Source: Ktedonosporobacter rubrisoli (lineage in GTDB: Bacteria > Chloroflexota > Ktedonobacteria > Ktedonobacterales > Ktedonobacteraceae). Taken from it: DNA of 64,000 bases. The notes below the pieces were generated by a model that had not been told where the DNA came from, did not search any database, and worked only from the letters and a program-made list of their open reading frames with translations. The stretch spans positions 1,922,001 to 1,986,000 of the forward strand of contig NZ_CP035758.1 of the NCBI RefSeq assembly GCF_004208415.1, read 5' to 3'. The translations under genes and the position numbers were made by a program. Below are positions 25,345-34,765 of this stretch, one piece after another (position 1 is the first letter of the stretch; each line of letters starts with the position of its first letter).

Positions 25345-26817
25345 ATGTCATCTCTTAACCCGCAGTCGCCATCTTCAAAAAGTTATCAACAACAACTCTC
25401 GCGCGCAATCGGTGTCCTCGGAAATATTTGTATTAGTGTGTCAGCGATTACTCCTACGGCCTCTATCTTTATTATTGCCCCTGTGGCATTTAACTTGCAG
25501 GGAAGTGGAGCCTTTCTGGCCTTCGTGATTGCCGGGATTATCGGGCTGGGTATGGCCATGTGCTATAGCGAGCTTGGTTCGGCATTTCCTGTCGTTGGTG
25601 GACAGTATTCTATCGTGGCCCGCGTCCTGGGGCGCTTCCCTGGTTTTCTAGCCTTTGCCGATTATTTAACCCTTGCCGTCTTTGTGCCAAGCTCGATTGC
25701 TCTTGGGGCCGGTCAATATGTTGCCGTGCTTTTCCCCAACTTAACTGTCAACGCAAATCTGGTTGGGGCTATTATCATGCTTGCCACCACCCTGATTGCC
25801 ATCTTATCTATTCGCGCCAATGCCTTTGTGACGGGCATTTTTCTGGCAGTTGAACTGTTAGCCGTGGCAACCGTTAGCGTATTAGGCCTGGCAAATATCC
25901 ATCAACCCTTAAGCATTCTCTTCTCGCCGCAGACCGTCAATGCCCAAGGCGCGCTTTCTCCCCTCGCTTTTGGAGCCCTGCTAGCCGGAGTCTCAACAGC
26001 GATATTCGCCTATAACGGTTATGATGGCCCAATAGTTTTCTCGGAGGAGATGACGGGGCCGCGCAGAGGAATCGCCAGGGCTGTACTCTGGGCACTGGGC
26101 ATCTCTATTGCCGCCGAGCTCATTCCCGTGACGGCTGCCCTGCTGGGCGCACCCTCCCTCAAAGAGCTTATCCACTCGAACACGCCGATGTCCTATGTGC
26201 TTAGCGCGCTGGGCGGCCCTTTACTCAATACGCTGGTCACAATTGGCGTGCTCTGCTCTATCTTTAATGGCAATATTGCGATTATACTAGGCTATGGAAG
26301 GGTTATCTATAGCTCGGGACGCGATAAAGCCTGGCCTGAGCCGGTCAGCGGCTGGCTGGAGCTCTGCCATCCAAAGCTTAAGACGCCTTGGGTAGCGACT
26401 GCCCTGGTGGGTGTGATTGGAACCGTCCTGACGGCTCTTTCTAGCGTGGCGGCTCTTGTAACATTTACCGGCGTGTTGCTGGTTGTGCTCTATGCGCTGG
26501 TGGCGCTTTCTGCCCTGGTGAGCCGCTTTACGCAAAAAGATCTGGTCAGGCCTTATAAGATGCCGCTGTGGCCACTATGGCCGCTGATTGGACTGATCGG
26601 CTGCATTGTGGTCTTTACGCAGCAGGCGCTAAGCGATATGGGGATTTGTGCGGCAATTCTGGTAGTGGCGGCAATCTATTACTTTTTCTATCTACGTCCA
26701 CGCCAGAAAACACACTGGGTTATGCTCGATCCGACCTATGGTGATGACGAGGAAACCACTGCGGAAGATCCGCTAATCAAGCCGACAGCTGGAGGAGAAG
26801 CGCAGACCAGCCTATAG
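25345..26817 (+). CDS. APC superfamily amino-acid permease
   Basis: A 490-residue protein with about 12 membrane helices. The first helix carries the APC pattern (GVLGNICISVSAITPTASIF), and SELGSAFPVVGGQYSIVARV is the conserved loop after helix 2. I chose the ATG at 25345 because AAGGAGG lies 10 bases before it. The open frame extends upstream to 25273 through the leader RNA, which I regard as non-coding. The P1-family peptidase follows 134 bp later on the same strand. Uptake of an amino acid, dipeptide or beta-peptide-like compound that the peptidase releases or processes is plausible (inference). Confidence 0.9.
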   Translation: MSSLNPQSPSSKSYQQQLSRAIGVLGNICISVSAITPTASIFIIAPVAFNLQGSGAFLAFVIAGIIGLGMAMCYSELGSAFPVVGGQYSIVARVLGRFPGFLAFADYLTLAVFVPSSIALGAGQYVAVLFPNLTVNANLVGAIIMLATTLIAILSIRANAFVTGIFLAVELLAVATVSVLGLANIHQPLSILFSPQTVNAQGALSPLAFGALLAGVSTAIFAYNGYDGPIVFSEEMTGPRRGIARAVLWALGISIAAELIPVTAALLGAPSLKELIHSNTPMSYVLSALGGPLLNTLVTIGVLCSIFNGNIAIILGYGRVIYSSGRDKAWPEPVSGWLELCHPKLKTPWVATALVGVIGTVLTALSSVAALVTFTGVLLVVLYALVALSALVSRFTQKDLVRPYKMPLWPLWPLIGLIGCIVVFTQQALSDMGICAAILVVAAIYYFFYLRPRQKTHWVMLDPTYGDDEETTAEDPLIKPTAGGEAQTSL

Positions 26818-26951
26818 CTTTGAACATAATAAGGCCAGGAGTCGGGGGCTTAGCGCATTGGGTAGCTGATAGAAGCAGGGAGCGCCGTTTGAGGCCTGTG
26901 AATAGACCTCGGCAACAGTAGCGTATTGACCTTGGAGGTATTTAGAGTAAT

Positions 26952-28055
26952 ATGAGAGCTCGTGATCTGGGCATCACTATTGGGACTTTGCAGCCCGGTC
27001 CCCATAACGCAATTACGGATGTAGCGGGTGTGCGCGTTGGCTTTACAACGCTTGTTGAGGGAGAAGGAGCACTTAAGGTTGGTCATGGGCCGATCCGCAC
27101 GGGCGTGACAGTTATTATGCCCCACGAAGGCAATGTATGGAGGGAACCACTCTTTGCTGGCTCACATCGCCTCAATGGCAATGGCGAGATGACCGGCCTG
27201 GAGTGGATCAAGGAAGCCGGCATGCTGATGTCGCCTATCGGCCTGACGAATACCCACAGCGTAGGCGTTGTGCGTGATGCCCTGGTCTCTCACGCCGTAG
27301 CCAGCCATGGAGCGCAGGATGTCTTCTGGGCCTTACCGGTTGTGGCCGAAACATATGATGGCCTCTTGAACGATGTTAACGGTCTGCACGTTAGACCTGA
27401 GCATGTCGCGCAGGCCATTGCCTCCGCCTCCTCTGGGCCGCTGGCTGAGGGAAATGTAGGCAGCGGCACAGGCATGATCTGTCATGGCTTCAAGGGTGGC
27501 ATCGGCACTGCTTCGCGGCGCGTCAATGCTGCAGCAGGTGGCTATACAGTGGGCGTACTGGTACAGGCAAACCATGGACGGCGCGAACGCTTGCGGATTA
27601 ACGGTATCGCCGTTGGAGAAGCTATCCCAGACACGGAAGTGCCAGTGCCTGACCTGCCTTTCTCTTCGCAGCAGGTCAGAGGCTCGATCATTGTGGTAAT
27701 CGCTACCGATGCGCCCCTTATTCCAACTCAATGCATGCGCCTGGCTCAGCGGGCCGGATTAGGTATCGCGCGCACTGGAGGAGTAGGAGAGCATACCAGC
27801 GGAGATCTCTTCCTCGCTTTTTCTACGGCTAATCGCGGCATCCCGGCCAGCGAGTATAGCGATAACAGCCCTTTGACGGTCCCGCTTACCATGCTTTCGA
27901 ATACGTATATTACCGATCTCTTCGATGCTGTAGTAGAGGCAACGGAGGAAGCTATTGTCAATACCCTGCTCGCTGCTACGACCTTGAGCGGCCGGGATGG
28001 CATTACTGCTTATGCTCTGCCTCATGCTCGTCTACGTGAAGTAATGCAGCGCTGA
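26952..28055 (+). CDS. P1 family peptidase (DmpA/BapA-like aminopeptidase)
   Basis: A 367-residue member of the self-cleaving DmpA family. The N-terminal part has RDLGITIG and DVAGVRVGF, the middle has GNVGSGTGMICHGFKGGIG, and the autocleavage site is Gly244-Ser245 (VRGSIIVVIATDAPL), which would make Ser245 the new N-terminal nucleophile. DmpA-type enzymes remove N-terminal D- or L-residues, and BapA-type enzymes cleave beta-peptides. The specificity cannot be read here. It follows the APC permease on the same strand with a 134-bp gap, so a joint import and hydrolysis role is likely. Confidence 0.92.
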   Translation: MRARDLGITIGTLQPGPHNAITDVAGVRVGFTTLVEGEGALKVGHGPIRTGVTVIMPHEGNVWREPLFAGSHRLNGNGEMTGLEWIKEAGMLMSPIGLTNTHSVGVVRDALVSHAVASHGAQDVFWALPVVAETYDGLLNDVNGLHVRPEHVAQAIASASSGPLAEGNVGSGTGMICHGFKGGIGTASRRVNAAAGGYTVGVLVQANHGRRERLRINGIAVGEAIPDTEVPVPDLPFSSQQVRGSIIVVIATDAPLIPTQCMRLAQRAGLGIARTGGVGEHTSGDLFLAFSTANRGIPASEYSDNSPLTVPLTMLSNTYITDLFDAVVEATEEAIVNTLLAATTLSGRDGITAYALPHARLREVMQR

Positions 28056-28070
28056 GCTGGCACAACTGCG

Positions 28071-28108
28071 AGGAGTGGCTTCTTGAAAATATCAAAGAGC
28101 TACTCCTT
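28071..28108. terminator. bidirectional terminator between the peptidase and VOC genes
   Basis: GGAGTGGCTTCTTGA pairs with CAAAGAGCTACTCC (12 of 14 positions including wobbles) and is followed by CTTTA on the forward strand. It lies between the convergent stops at 28055 and 28108. Confidence 0.55.
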
Positions 28109-28503
28109 TATGTGTTTGGATTGAGCGGTTGCCACAGTTCGATTTTGTTGCCATCGGGATCGTAGATCCAGGCGAAGCGGCCGTAGCTTTCATCCTGACG
28201 CTTAGGATCGATGCTAACGCCTTCTTTCGCCAGGCGGTCGAGCAGTGCATCGAGGTCATCTACGATGTAGTTCACCATGAACGAGGCATTGCTCGGTTGG
28301 AAGTAGTCGGTATTGCCGGGGAAAATGCTCCAAACGGTCATCTGCTCACTTTCAGGATTATCTTTTTCTCGCCACGGCAACATGACACCATGGCCGCTAT
28401 CCGCGAGGTCGAGATGTTTTGCGTACCACTCCTGCATGTGTTGCTGATTCGCTGACTTGAAGAAGATTCCACCGATGCCGAGGATGCGGCCAGGCTTGCT
28501 CAT
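28108..28503 (-). CDS. VOC family protein (glyoxalase-like)
   Basis: A 131-residue vicinal-oxygen-chelate protein (ILGIGGIFFKSANQQHMQEWY, NYIVDDLDALLDRL, FAWIYDPDGNKIELWQP). The C-terminal DPDGNKIELW motif is the most diagnostic part. I chose the ATG at 28503 because AAGGAAAA lies 8 bases upstream. The frame is open for 68 more codons to 28707 but that part is not protein-like. It is one of two VOC genes in the window. Its substrate is unknown. Confidence 0.88.
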   Translation of the reverse strand: MSKPGRILGIGGIFFKSANQQHMQEWYAKHLDLADSGHGVMLPWREKDNPESEQMTVWSIFPGNTDYFQPSNASFMVNYIVDDLDALLDRLAKEGVSIDPKRQDESYGRFAWIYDPDGNKIELWQPLNPNT

Positions 28504-29082
28504 GCTTGTTTTCCTTTTTTGTGTTTGGACAAGGGCAATGCCACTTCGGCACCAACCCTGTAGCGCTTTAACAAAAGTCCCCTGGTTTGTCTCTCTTGCT
28601 GCGTTTGTGGGGTAGATCGATCTACTCGGTCCCCTTAGCGCTCTCGCGTTGGTCACTGAGCGCGTCAGGCTGCGCTCTTTAGAGGAGTGTAGCATGCGAA
28701 TCCACAAAAAACTTCTTGGATCTTGCTCTTCTTTCCCGGCTTTGCTACCCCAACCCAGTATCCTGCAGTTCCCAGAAGTGCCCTTTTTCTGTCATGATCC
28801 TGGAATATCTTGTGCTACTCTTTATCAGCATGTGAAAAGGATGAGTTAGTATCCAAATTTTGTTCACGAAATTCCAGAATTTGCAGCCTGTGCGATCATA
28901 GGCTAGCTTTGCTAAGCGCTGAGTCGGTAATTCTACCTATTACTTTGGGAGGCGTATCCGCTGGCTCTATTTTGAACGTAATATATCATGGTAGATAGTA
29001 GTAGATCGACCATTGATAAGAGAGAAGTTAGTTATTTCCCGAAGGGGCTATGGCGCTCATAGTTCCAGCGGGACTAGAATAG
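28504..29082. other. gene-free gap between divergent genes, with a 14-bp palindrome
   Basis: About 580 bp between the VOC gene (reverse) and the acyltransferase (forward). It holds a perfect palindrome GTAGATCGATCTAC at 28612-28625 and a half-matching GTAGATCGACC near 29002, which may be operator sites. No gene is recognised. Confidence 0.45.
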
Positions 29083-30495
29083 GTGATAAAGCGGATGTCC
29101 ATGACAATTGGTCAATGGATACGTGCCGGGTTAGAAGATGTTCCCAAGAAAAATACGATTCCAGTCCTTGATGGGGTACGGGCATTCGCCTGTTTGATCG
29201 TTATATGGTTCCATATTTACCGCATTCCGCGCGATTTGCAGATCTGGCCAACGCAGCCAGCGGTACATAAAGTTCTCAATTCCTTCCTCTTCTTTGGGCG
29301 CTATGGCGTGACCCTTTTTTTTGTGCTCTCTGGATTTCTGCTCTTCCTTCCCTTTGTGAAGGCTCTCCTCTTTGAGCAAAGCTGGCCTTCTATCCGCCAA
29401 TTCTATTTAAAGCGCGTCTTTCGCATCATGCCAGCATATTATCTCTCGCTCATCCTGATAGTCTTGATCTTTCAGCGTCAATACTTGCAGCCCGAGCACT
29501 GGAAAGAGCTGGGCTTATTTTTTATCTTCTTCATGGATTCGACGCAGGCCACATTTAAACAGCTCAATGCGCCTTACTGGACGCTGGCCATCGAATGGCA
29601 GTATTATATGCTCCTGCCCTTGCTTGTATTGGGGATGCGCCTCGTCGTCTGGCGCGCCAGGCAGAACTATCGCCTGTTCGTCACTATTGCCTGTGTTCTT
29701 GCCATCATTGGCTGGGGCATCTTCACGCGCTACTATGGCGCCTATTTTCTAGAACGGCATCCTACAGAGAGCTTGCTGGTGCCGCGGCCAGTGCTCGATG
29801 TTATCTTGTTCTTTACGTATGGTATTAGTGGAAAATATTTAGAGGATTTTGGCGTTGGGATGCTTCTTGCGCTCTGTTTTGTCTATGCGCGCCATCCCTC
29901 GATTTCGCCCCGCATCCGGCAAGTTCTACAAAAGCTAAGCCCCTGGCTCTGGGGTGTGGGCCTGTTCTGCCTGCTCATTATGGTGCTGTGGAGCTATAAT
30001 CAGAGCTATCCCAATACCTGGCCCCTCTTCAGCCAGCCCTGGCTATTCCAGTATTCGTACCTGATCAGCGAGCTCTGCATTTCTTTTTCCTTTGGCCTTT
30101 GCGTGCTGGCACTCCTCTTTGGACCAATGCAGCTCAAGCGACCCTTTGAATGGTTCCCTTTGCGCGGTCTGGGCTTGATCTCCTACAGCCTGTATATGTG
30201 GCACCTGCCTTTGCTGCTCATATGCATGCAGCGTGGGCAGTCCTGGATGGAAGGCTGGTCACCAGAGCAAGCATATGGTGTTTACTGGCTCTGGGTTCTG
30301 GTAGTTGTTATCCCCTTCTGCTTCTTATTCTACCGCTGGGTCGAGAAGCCGGGCATGAAGCTCGGCGAGCGCTTTAAGCGTCCACGAAGCGAAGCCGCCC
30401 TTGTGGCCTCTGACAATAAGGCTTCCCTAGTTGAACAGGGCAGGCGGCGCGAATTCCCAGAGCTGGAACGTAGCACGCGGAGCTGGGCTGATTGA
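29083..30495 (+). CDS. acyltransferase 3 family membrane protein (OafA/YrhL-like)
   Basis: A 470-residue integral membrane protein with about ten helices. The N-terminus has the family pattern PVLDGVRAFACLIVIWFHIY, followed by FFVLSGFLLF and RVFRIMPAYYLSL. The C-terminus ends in a cytoplasmic basic tail. Family members O-acylate cell-surface sugars, peptidoglycan, lipids or antibiotics using acyl-CoA. I keep the GTG at 29083, but ATG codons at 29095 and 29101 are equally possible because no strong ribosome binding site decides. The gene stands alone and converges on the hydrolase at 30578. Confidence 0.9.
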   Translation: MIKRMSMTIGQWIRAGLEDVPKKNTIPVLDGVRAFACLIVIWFHIYRIPRDLQIWPTQPAVHKVLNSFLFFGRYGVTLFFVLSGFLLFLPFVKALLFEQSWPSIRQFYLKRVFRIMPAYYLSLILIVLIFQRQYLQPEHWKELGLFFIFFMDSTQATFKQLNAPYWTLAIEWQYYMLLPLLVLGMRLVVWRARQNYRLFVTIACVLAIIGWGIFTRYYGAYFLERHPTESLLVPRPVLDVILFFTYGISGKYLEDFGVGMLLALCFVYARHPSISPRIRQVLQKLSPWLWGVGLFCLLIMVLWSYNQSYPNTWPLFSQPWLFQYSYLISELCISFSFGLCVLALLFGPMQLKRPFEWFPLRGLGLISYSLYMWHLPLLLICMQRGQSWMEGWSPEQAYGVYWLWVLVVVIPFCFLFYRWVEKPGMKLGERFKRPRSEAALVASDNKASLVEQGRRREFPELERSTRSWAD

Positions 30496-30577
30496 ACGGA
30501 ACCGGCAGAGCGCTTTCGTTTCTTATGGATACTATGAGCTCTCCCTGGGCGGCTTTTTGGCGTGGCCTGCTTCTCAG

Positions 30578-31405
30578 CTAGCTGGCTGGCAGCGGTGCAT
30601 CGAAGAATTCGGTGAGTATTGGCAGCAGCAGATGGGTGCGCGTCATGATCCCATGATAGGGAGGAGCCCAGCCCACATGCGTTGTGGCCGGCAGCACTGC
30701 CAATGAGGAGCGCGGCAGGCCGGACAGATCACCATCCCCCTGACCGCCGCCCAGCAGAGCAAAGAACTCAAGCATGTGCGGCAGGCGCAGGCCGTCAGCA
30801 TCTCCGACCACGATCAGAGTAGGAGTTTTGAGAGCCGCCACGTCTGCGCTCCAGTCGTAGTCGGAGGTTACCATTTGCCTCACCTTAGCCACCACGGTAG
30901 GCCAGGCTTCTGGCAGCGGAGAGGTCCGCAGATAGGCCTCGTGAATTGGCGTTCCCGCGAACGCTTCGGGGCTTATGGCGTTCATGGCCTCAAGGTCTTC
31001 GGGATAGCGCCCATCTCGTTTAAAAGGGGCTGAGGCCACGGCAAGTTTGCGCACCACCTTCGGATGTCGGATCGCGGTTTGCAGCGCGACGCCGCCTCCC
31101 AGAGAGTAGCCGAAAAGATCGGCCTGTTGGAGGCCAAGGGACGCAATGAGCGCAGCGATATCGTCGGCCAGCGCCTCGTAGGACAACTGGCGATCAATGT
31201 CAGCGGTATGCCCGTGTCCTTGCAACTCAACCGCAATGACCTGGCGCTTCTTGGCGAGCAGCGGCACTATTTCTCCCAGCGCCTCGATGGTCCCGAAAGA
31301 GCCGGGAAGCACTACTAGCGGCTGCCCGCTCCCATGGAGTTCATAGTAGAGATCCAGGCCGTTGACCCGAGCGTAGTTGCCACTCTGATTCTTGTTGGTA
31401 GTCAT
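30578..31405 (-). CDS. alpha/beta-fold hydrolase
   Basis: A 275-residue alpha/beta hydrolase. The nucleophile elbow is GYSLGG with Ser101. The acid is Asp201 or Asp203 (VVGDADGL) and the base is His242 (ATTHVGW). The oxyanion region VVLPGSFGT is near 31-39. The cap domain holds residues about 127-185. The ATG at 31405 has AGAGCC upstream, a weak site. It could be an esterase, lactonase or C-C hydrolase. The neighbours (an acyltransferase and an LLM oxidoreductase) give no firm clue. Confidence 0.9.
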   Translation of the reverse strand: MTTNKNQSGNYARVNGLDLYYELHGSGQPLVVLPGSFGTIEALGEIVPLLAKKRQVIAVELQGHGHTADIDRQLSYEALADDIAALIASLGLQQADLFGYSLGGGVALQTAIRHPKVVRKLAVASAPFKRDGRYPEDLEAMNAISPEAFAGTPIHEAYLRTSPLPEAWPTVVAKVRQMVTSDYDWSADVAALKTPTLIVVGDADGLRLPHMLEFFALLGGGQGDGDLSGLPRSSLAVLPATTHVGWAPPYHGIMTRTHLLLPILTEFFDAPLPAS

Positions 31406-31854
31406 ATGAGGCTCTCCGTTTCTTTAAGCCGATACAAGGCTCGCGGCCATTTTCTTGAAATATTGAGTATGGCCCAATTTGGATATATCCATCATTTCTT
31501 TCCTCTCTTTGCTTGTGAAATGCTGAATAGAAACAGTATAAAGCAGAAACCTGAATAAAACTACTCCTATCTTGCCCTCCCACAAGAAGCACAAGAGATC
31601 GAGCCTTGCCGGTTGGTTCCTGTATAAGATCCCTCTTAATCACCGCCTGGCACGCGCCCCCTTGCCATTTTTGTTCAATTGGGCAGGGCACCTAAAGCCG
31701 CGCAATGTACGACACCCTCCCCTAAAAGCTATTAGGCTCGGCTAGTTACTGTGATGCTCGCTTAAGTGCGATACCGCCTTGACATTACAAGAAATTTCGA
31801 AATATAATAACCTAAGAAAAATTGGAATATAGTAGCAAGGAGTGACGAATTATT
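31406..31854. other. intergenic region between divergent genes
   Basis: About 450 bp. It holds the promoter of the LLM gene at 31855 and start signals for the hydrolase. No gene is recognised. Confidence 0.5.
31779..31808 (+). promoter_or_regulatory. promoter of the LLM gene at 31855
   Basis: TTGACA (31779-31784), an 18-bp spacer and TATAAT (31803-31808). A 10-bp palindrome ATTTCGAAAT (31794-31803) abuts the -10 box and may be an operator. Confidence 0.65.
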
Positions 31855-32763
31855 ATGCGTCTTGGATTACAGATCCCTAACTTCACCTGGCCAGGTGGAC
31901 CCGAGCAGCTTAGCGAAACCTATACACGCATCGTCAAACAGGCCGAGCAGGTCGGTTTTTATAGTCTCTGGACAATGGATCATGTCTTATTGCCGCCTCG
32001 TATCGGACCAATCGAGGGAGAGGTAATGGAGGGCTGGAACGCCCTGACCTTTGCTGCAGCCCTGACTGAGCGCATCAAGCTAGGTGTACTGGTAAGTGCA
32101 GTAACATTTCGCTATCCCGGTCTGCTGGTAAAGTCTGCCACGACCCTTGACGTGCTCTCGCGCGGACGAAGCTATTTTGGCCTTGGTGCGGCCTGGTATG
32201 AGGAGGAGAGCCCCGCTTATGGCATTCCCTTTCCCCGTGTAAAAGAACGCTTCGAGCGCCTGGAAGAAACCTTGCAGATCGCACATCAGATGTGGTCTGG
32301 GGATGAGAGACCATATGCAGGAAAACATTATAAGCTTGCGCGCCCCTTGAACTCTCCCCAGCCCTTACAGAAGCCGCACCCGCCTATCCTGATTGCAGGT
32401 GGCGGAGAGCTCAAGACCCTGAATCTGGTAGCTCGCTATGGGGATGCCTGCAACATATTCTCAGATGGAGATTCGCTGACAATACGACGCAAGCTTGAAG
32501 CCCTGCGCGAACACTGCGAGACGTTGGGCCGTCCCTATGAGCAGATTGAGAAAACTACGCACTATACGCTGCTCAACCTGACGGCCGATGGACGCGATGG
32601 CTCTTTCTCGCCTGCTGCCGCGATTGAACACTTCGCCCAATTGGCCGAGCAAGGTATCGATCAGGAGATCTTTAGCGTACGCAACGTCCATGATCCGAGG
32701 ACATTTGAGCTTTTAGCCGAGATCATTGCTGCAGTCGAGAAGATTCCCGTTGCTGGACGTTAG
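31855..32763 (+). CDS. LLM class F420-dependent oxidoreductase
   Basis: A 302-residue luciferase-like TIM-barrel protein (MRLGLQIPNFTWPGG, YSLWTMDHV, LDVLSRGRSYFGLGAAWYEEE, PPILIAGGGELKTL). The pattern closely follows the enzyme at 22525 and differs from those at 2707 and 38871, so at least two subfamilies are present. AAGGAG lies 12 bases before the ATG. A strong sigma-70-type promoter with a palindrome precedes it. The substrate is unknown. Confidence 0.9.
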   Translation: MRLGLQIPNFTWPGGPEQLSETYTRIVKQAEQVGFYSLWTMDHVLLPPRIGPIEGEVMEGWNALTFAAALTERIKLGVLVSAVTFRYPGLLVKSATTLDVLSRGRSYFGLGAAWYEEESPAYGIPFPRVKERFERLEETLQIAHQMWSGDERPYAGKHYKLARPLNSPQPLQKPHPPILIAGGGELKTLNLVARYGDACNIFSDGDSLTIRRKLEALREHCETLGRPYEQIEKTTHYTLLNLTADGRDGSFSPAAAIEHFAQLAEQGIDQEIFSVRNVHDPRTFELLAEIIAAVEKIPVAGR

Positions 32764-33288
32764 AAGCGTCAATCTCTGGCATTGTATATTGGCAATACTA
32801 TTATGAAGCGCTTATAATGTTGCCAGCGTATAATGCCATCCTTCCGGGGGCCTTGAGCCGGCATTTTCAGGCTTGTTACCTATGAACTCTTTTAGCCGGC
32901 TTCCCCTTTAACAAACTCTCCTTGTGTCCGCCAGGCTTGCAGAGATCAGGCCAAACGCGAGCTGCCAGGTGTACTTCAGGCAGTCCATAACCGCAGCTTA
33001 CCCATAAATGTAGCGCAAATGGTATTACTTTCGACCTCAGCTTATTTCTCTCGCCATATTATGTGGACCACACTGACTATTCGACAGGCAGAACAACTGA
33101 GGACGAGCGTAGGAATGGCGAGAAGAATGACACTACTCCACGCGAAGAAATCAAGAGAGACGGCAATCGAGGGCTATGCTATAATGGCAATGGCAAAAAG
33201 TTACTCCTGCATCTAGCAAAGCAGATGGAAGCAAGATGCAAAAAAGGATGAGGCACAACCTCTAGAGCTGCCTGGAAGGATGCTATAT
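32764..33288. other. gene-free gap before the degenerate sensor kinase
   Basis: About 525 bp. An extended -10 element ATGCTATAAT lies at 33175-33184, about 100 bp before the kinase start. Nothing else is recognised. Confidence 0.45.
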
Positions 33289-34580
33289 ATGCTCGGCCAG
33301 CCGAAAATCTGGTTTGCCCGCTATCGGTCCCGGATTCTCTGTATTGGAGGATTGGCCCTTGCTTATATAATACTGGTACTGGGTTACCACTTAGCCGTAC
33401 AGCCAGATAGCTATTCCTCAACTTTACATATACTATGCTTTACCGGGCTACAAATTGGCTATGCGATAGCGCTCTGGTGGCTCTTTCAGAGCCATGTTCC
33501 ACTTATGCAAGAAATGGTTTCCGTGGAGAGACAGCTAGCCTTCAAGTTGGGCCTCCTGACGGTGCTCACATTGGTATGTGGCTGGCTGTGCTCGGGCAAA
33601 ATGCACCTCGATTGGCCCCTTTACCTGCTCACGATCACGATCTATTGTGGTTGGCTACCCTTTCGTATGTCCCTCTTGCTCTCCTTGCTGCTCTATGCGC
33701 TAATGGGAATTAACCTGCTCTTTGCCTTTAATGGAGACGGCCGACAGGCGCTGGCCGTCTGGTTCTCGCTGCTCTTCGTTTTCCTGGTTGTTGTGGCCTT
33801 GATGTGGCTGCTGCGTCTCTTGAACATGCAGAAAAAGCGCGCGGAAAGCTTAGCAGGCAGGCTTGCCCAGTCAAGCCACGAATTGGAACAGGCGCAGCAG
33901 CAACTGCGCGAGTATATGCAAAGAGGCGAAGAACTGGCCAGGATGCAGGAACGGGAGCGCCTGGCCCGCGAGATCTATGATGATCTGGGCCGTTCACTTT
34001 CAACTTTAAACAGCCAACTTGCCATGGTGGCAAAAGTCCATGAGCGCAGTCCGCGTCGGACAGCAGCAGAACTGGCCGACGCGCGCCAGATGGCGGCTCA
34101 GACTTTACAGGAAGTACGTAGTGCTGTGGCCATGCTGCATCCTGAGAGCATCGTTACGCTCAGATTAACTGAGGCATTTATGCAGCTGGGAAGGGATTTT
34201 GAGCACGCCAACGATCGTATTTCCCTTACCCTCGATCTGAATATACAATTGCCCCCACTCTCTCCCGAGTTACAGATAGCGCTCTATCGAGCTGCACAGG
34301 AAGCCTTAACCAATGTGCGCAGATATGCGAAGGCGAGCGAGGTTCTGCTACGTCTGCGCTGCGAGGACGAGATGCTAGAAATGGCTGTACATGATAACAG
34401 CCCTGTTACAGGAATTGCTGAGCAACGCACCACTCACCTTGACCTGTTGAACTTACGCGAGCGTTTCGCGCTTCTCGGGGCGAGGTAACTTATGGTCCTG
34501 TGGAGGCAGAAGGCTACCAGATAACTATACGTGTGCCGACCTGGGCCAGGCTGCGTGAGGCAGGGAAGCAAAAACCATAA
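33289..34580 (+). pseudogene. degenerate HisKA_3-type sensor kinase (H-box His to Tyr, 3' frameshift)
   Basis: The protein has six membrane helices (about residues 18-180), a coiled coil (185-225) and a NarL/DesK-type dimerisation box. In that box the phospho-accepting His is Tyr (ERERLAREIYDDLG, codon TAT at 33976). The next His of GHxL is Arg, and the N-box His is also Tyr (NVRRYAKAS). The frame ends at 34488 after FALLGAR. In the +1 frame the text continues VTYGPVEAEGYQITIRVPTW to a stop at 34578-34580, which is the normal end of the ATPase domain. One lost G in the run CGGGG near 34477 restores the family sequence (LLGGEVTYG). I prefer the ATG at 33289 because GGAAGG lies 9 bases away. 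It cannot autophosphorylate conventionally. Confidence 0.8.
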
Positions 34581-34765
34581 AGGCCTCAAATGCTCCATTC
34601 TATTTGCGCCGCCTAGAAAGAGTATAGAGGCTTGGCGGGCGAGTGTACATCACAATAGTGATGGGTGATGAAAGCGATATTCCTGGGAAAAAGAGTATAG
34701 CCAAAAAAACGTAGAAAGAACTATCTATAAAGTATTTCTGGGCCGGCCTCTCAGCCTCCTCTTCC

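Noticed and set aside
28504..28707. Upstream in-frame extension of the VOC gene at 28108
   Set aside because: The extra 68 codons are not protein-like, and the ATG at 28503 has a good ribosome binding site and gives the family N-terminus.
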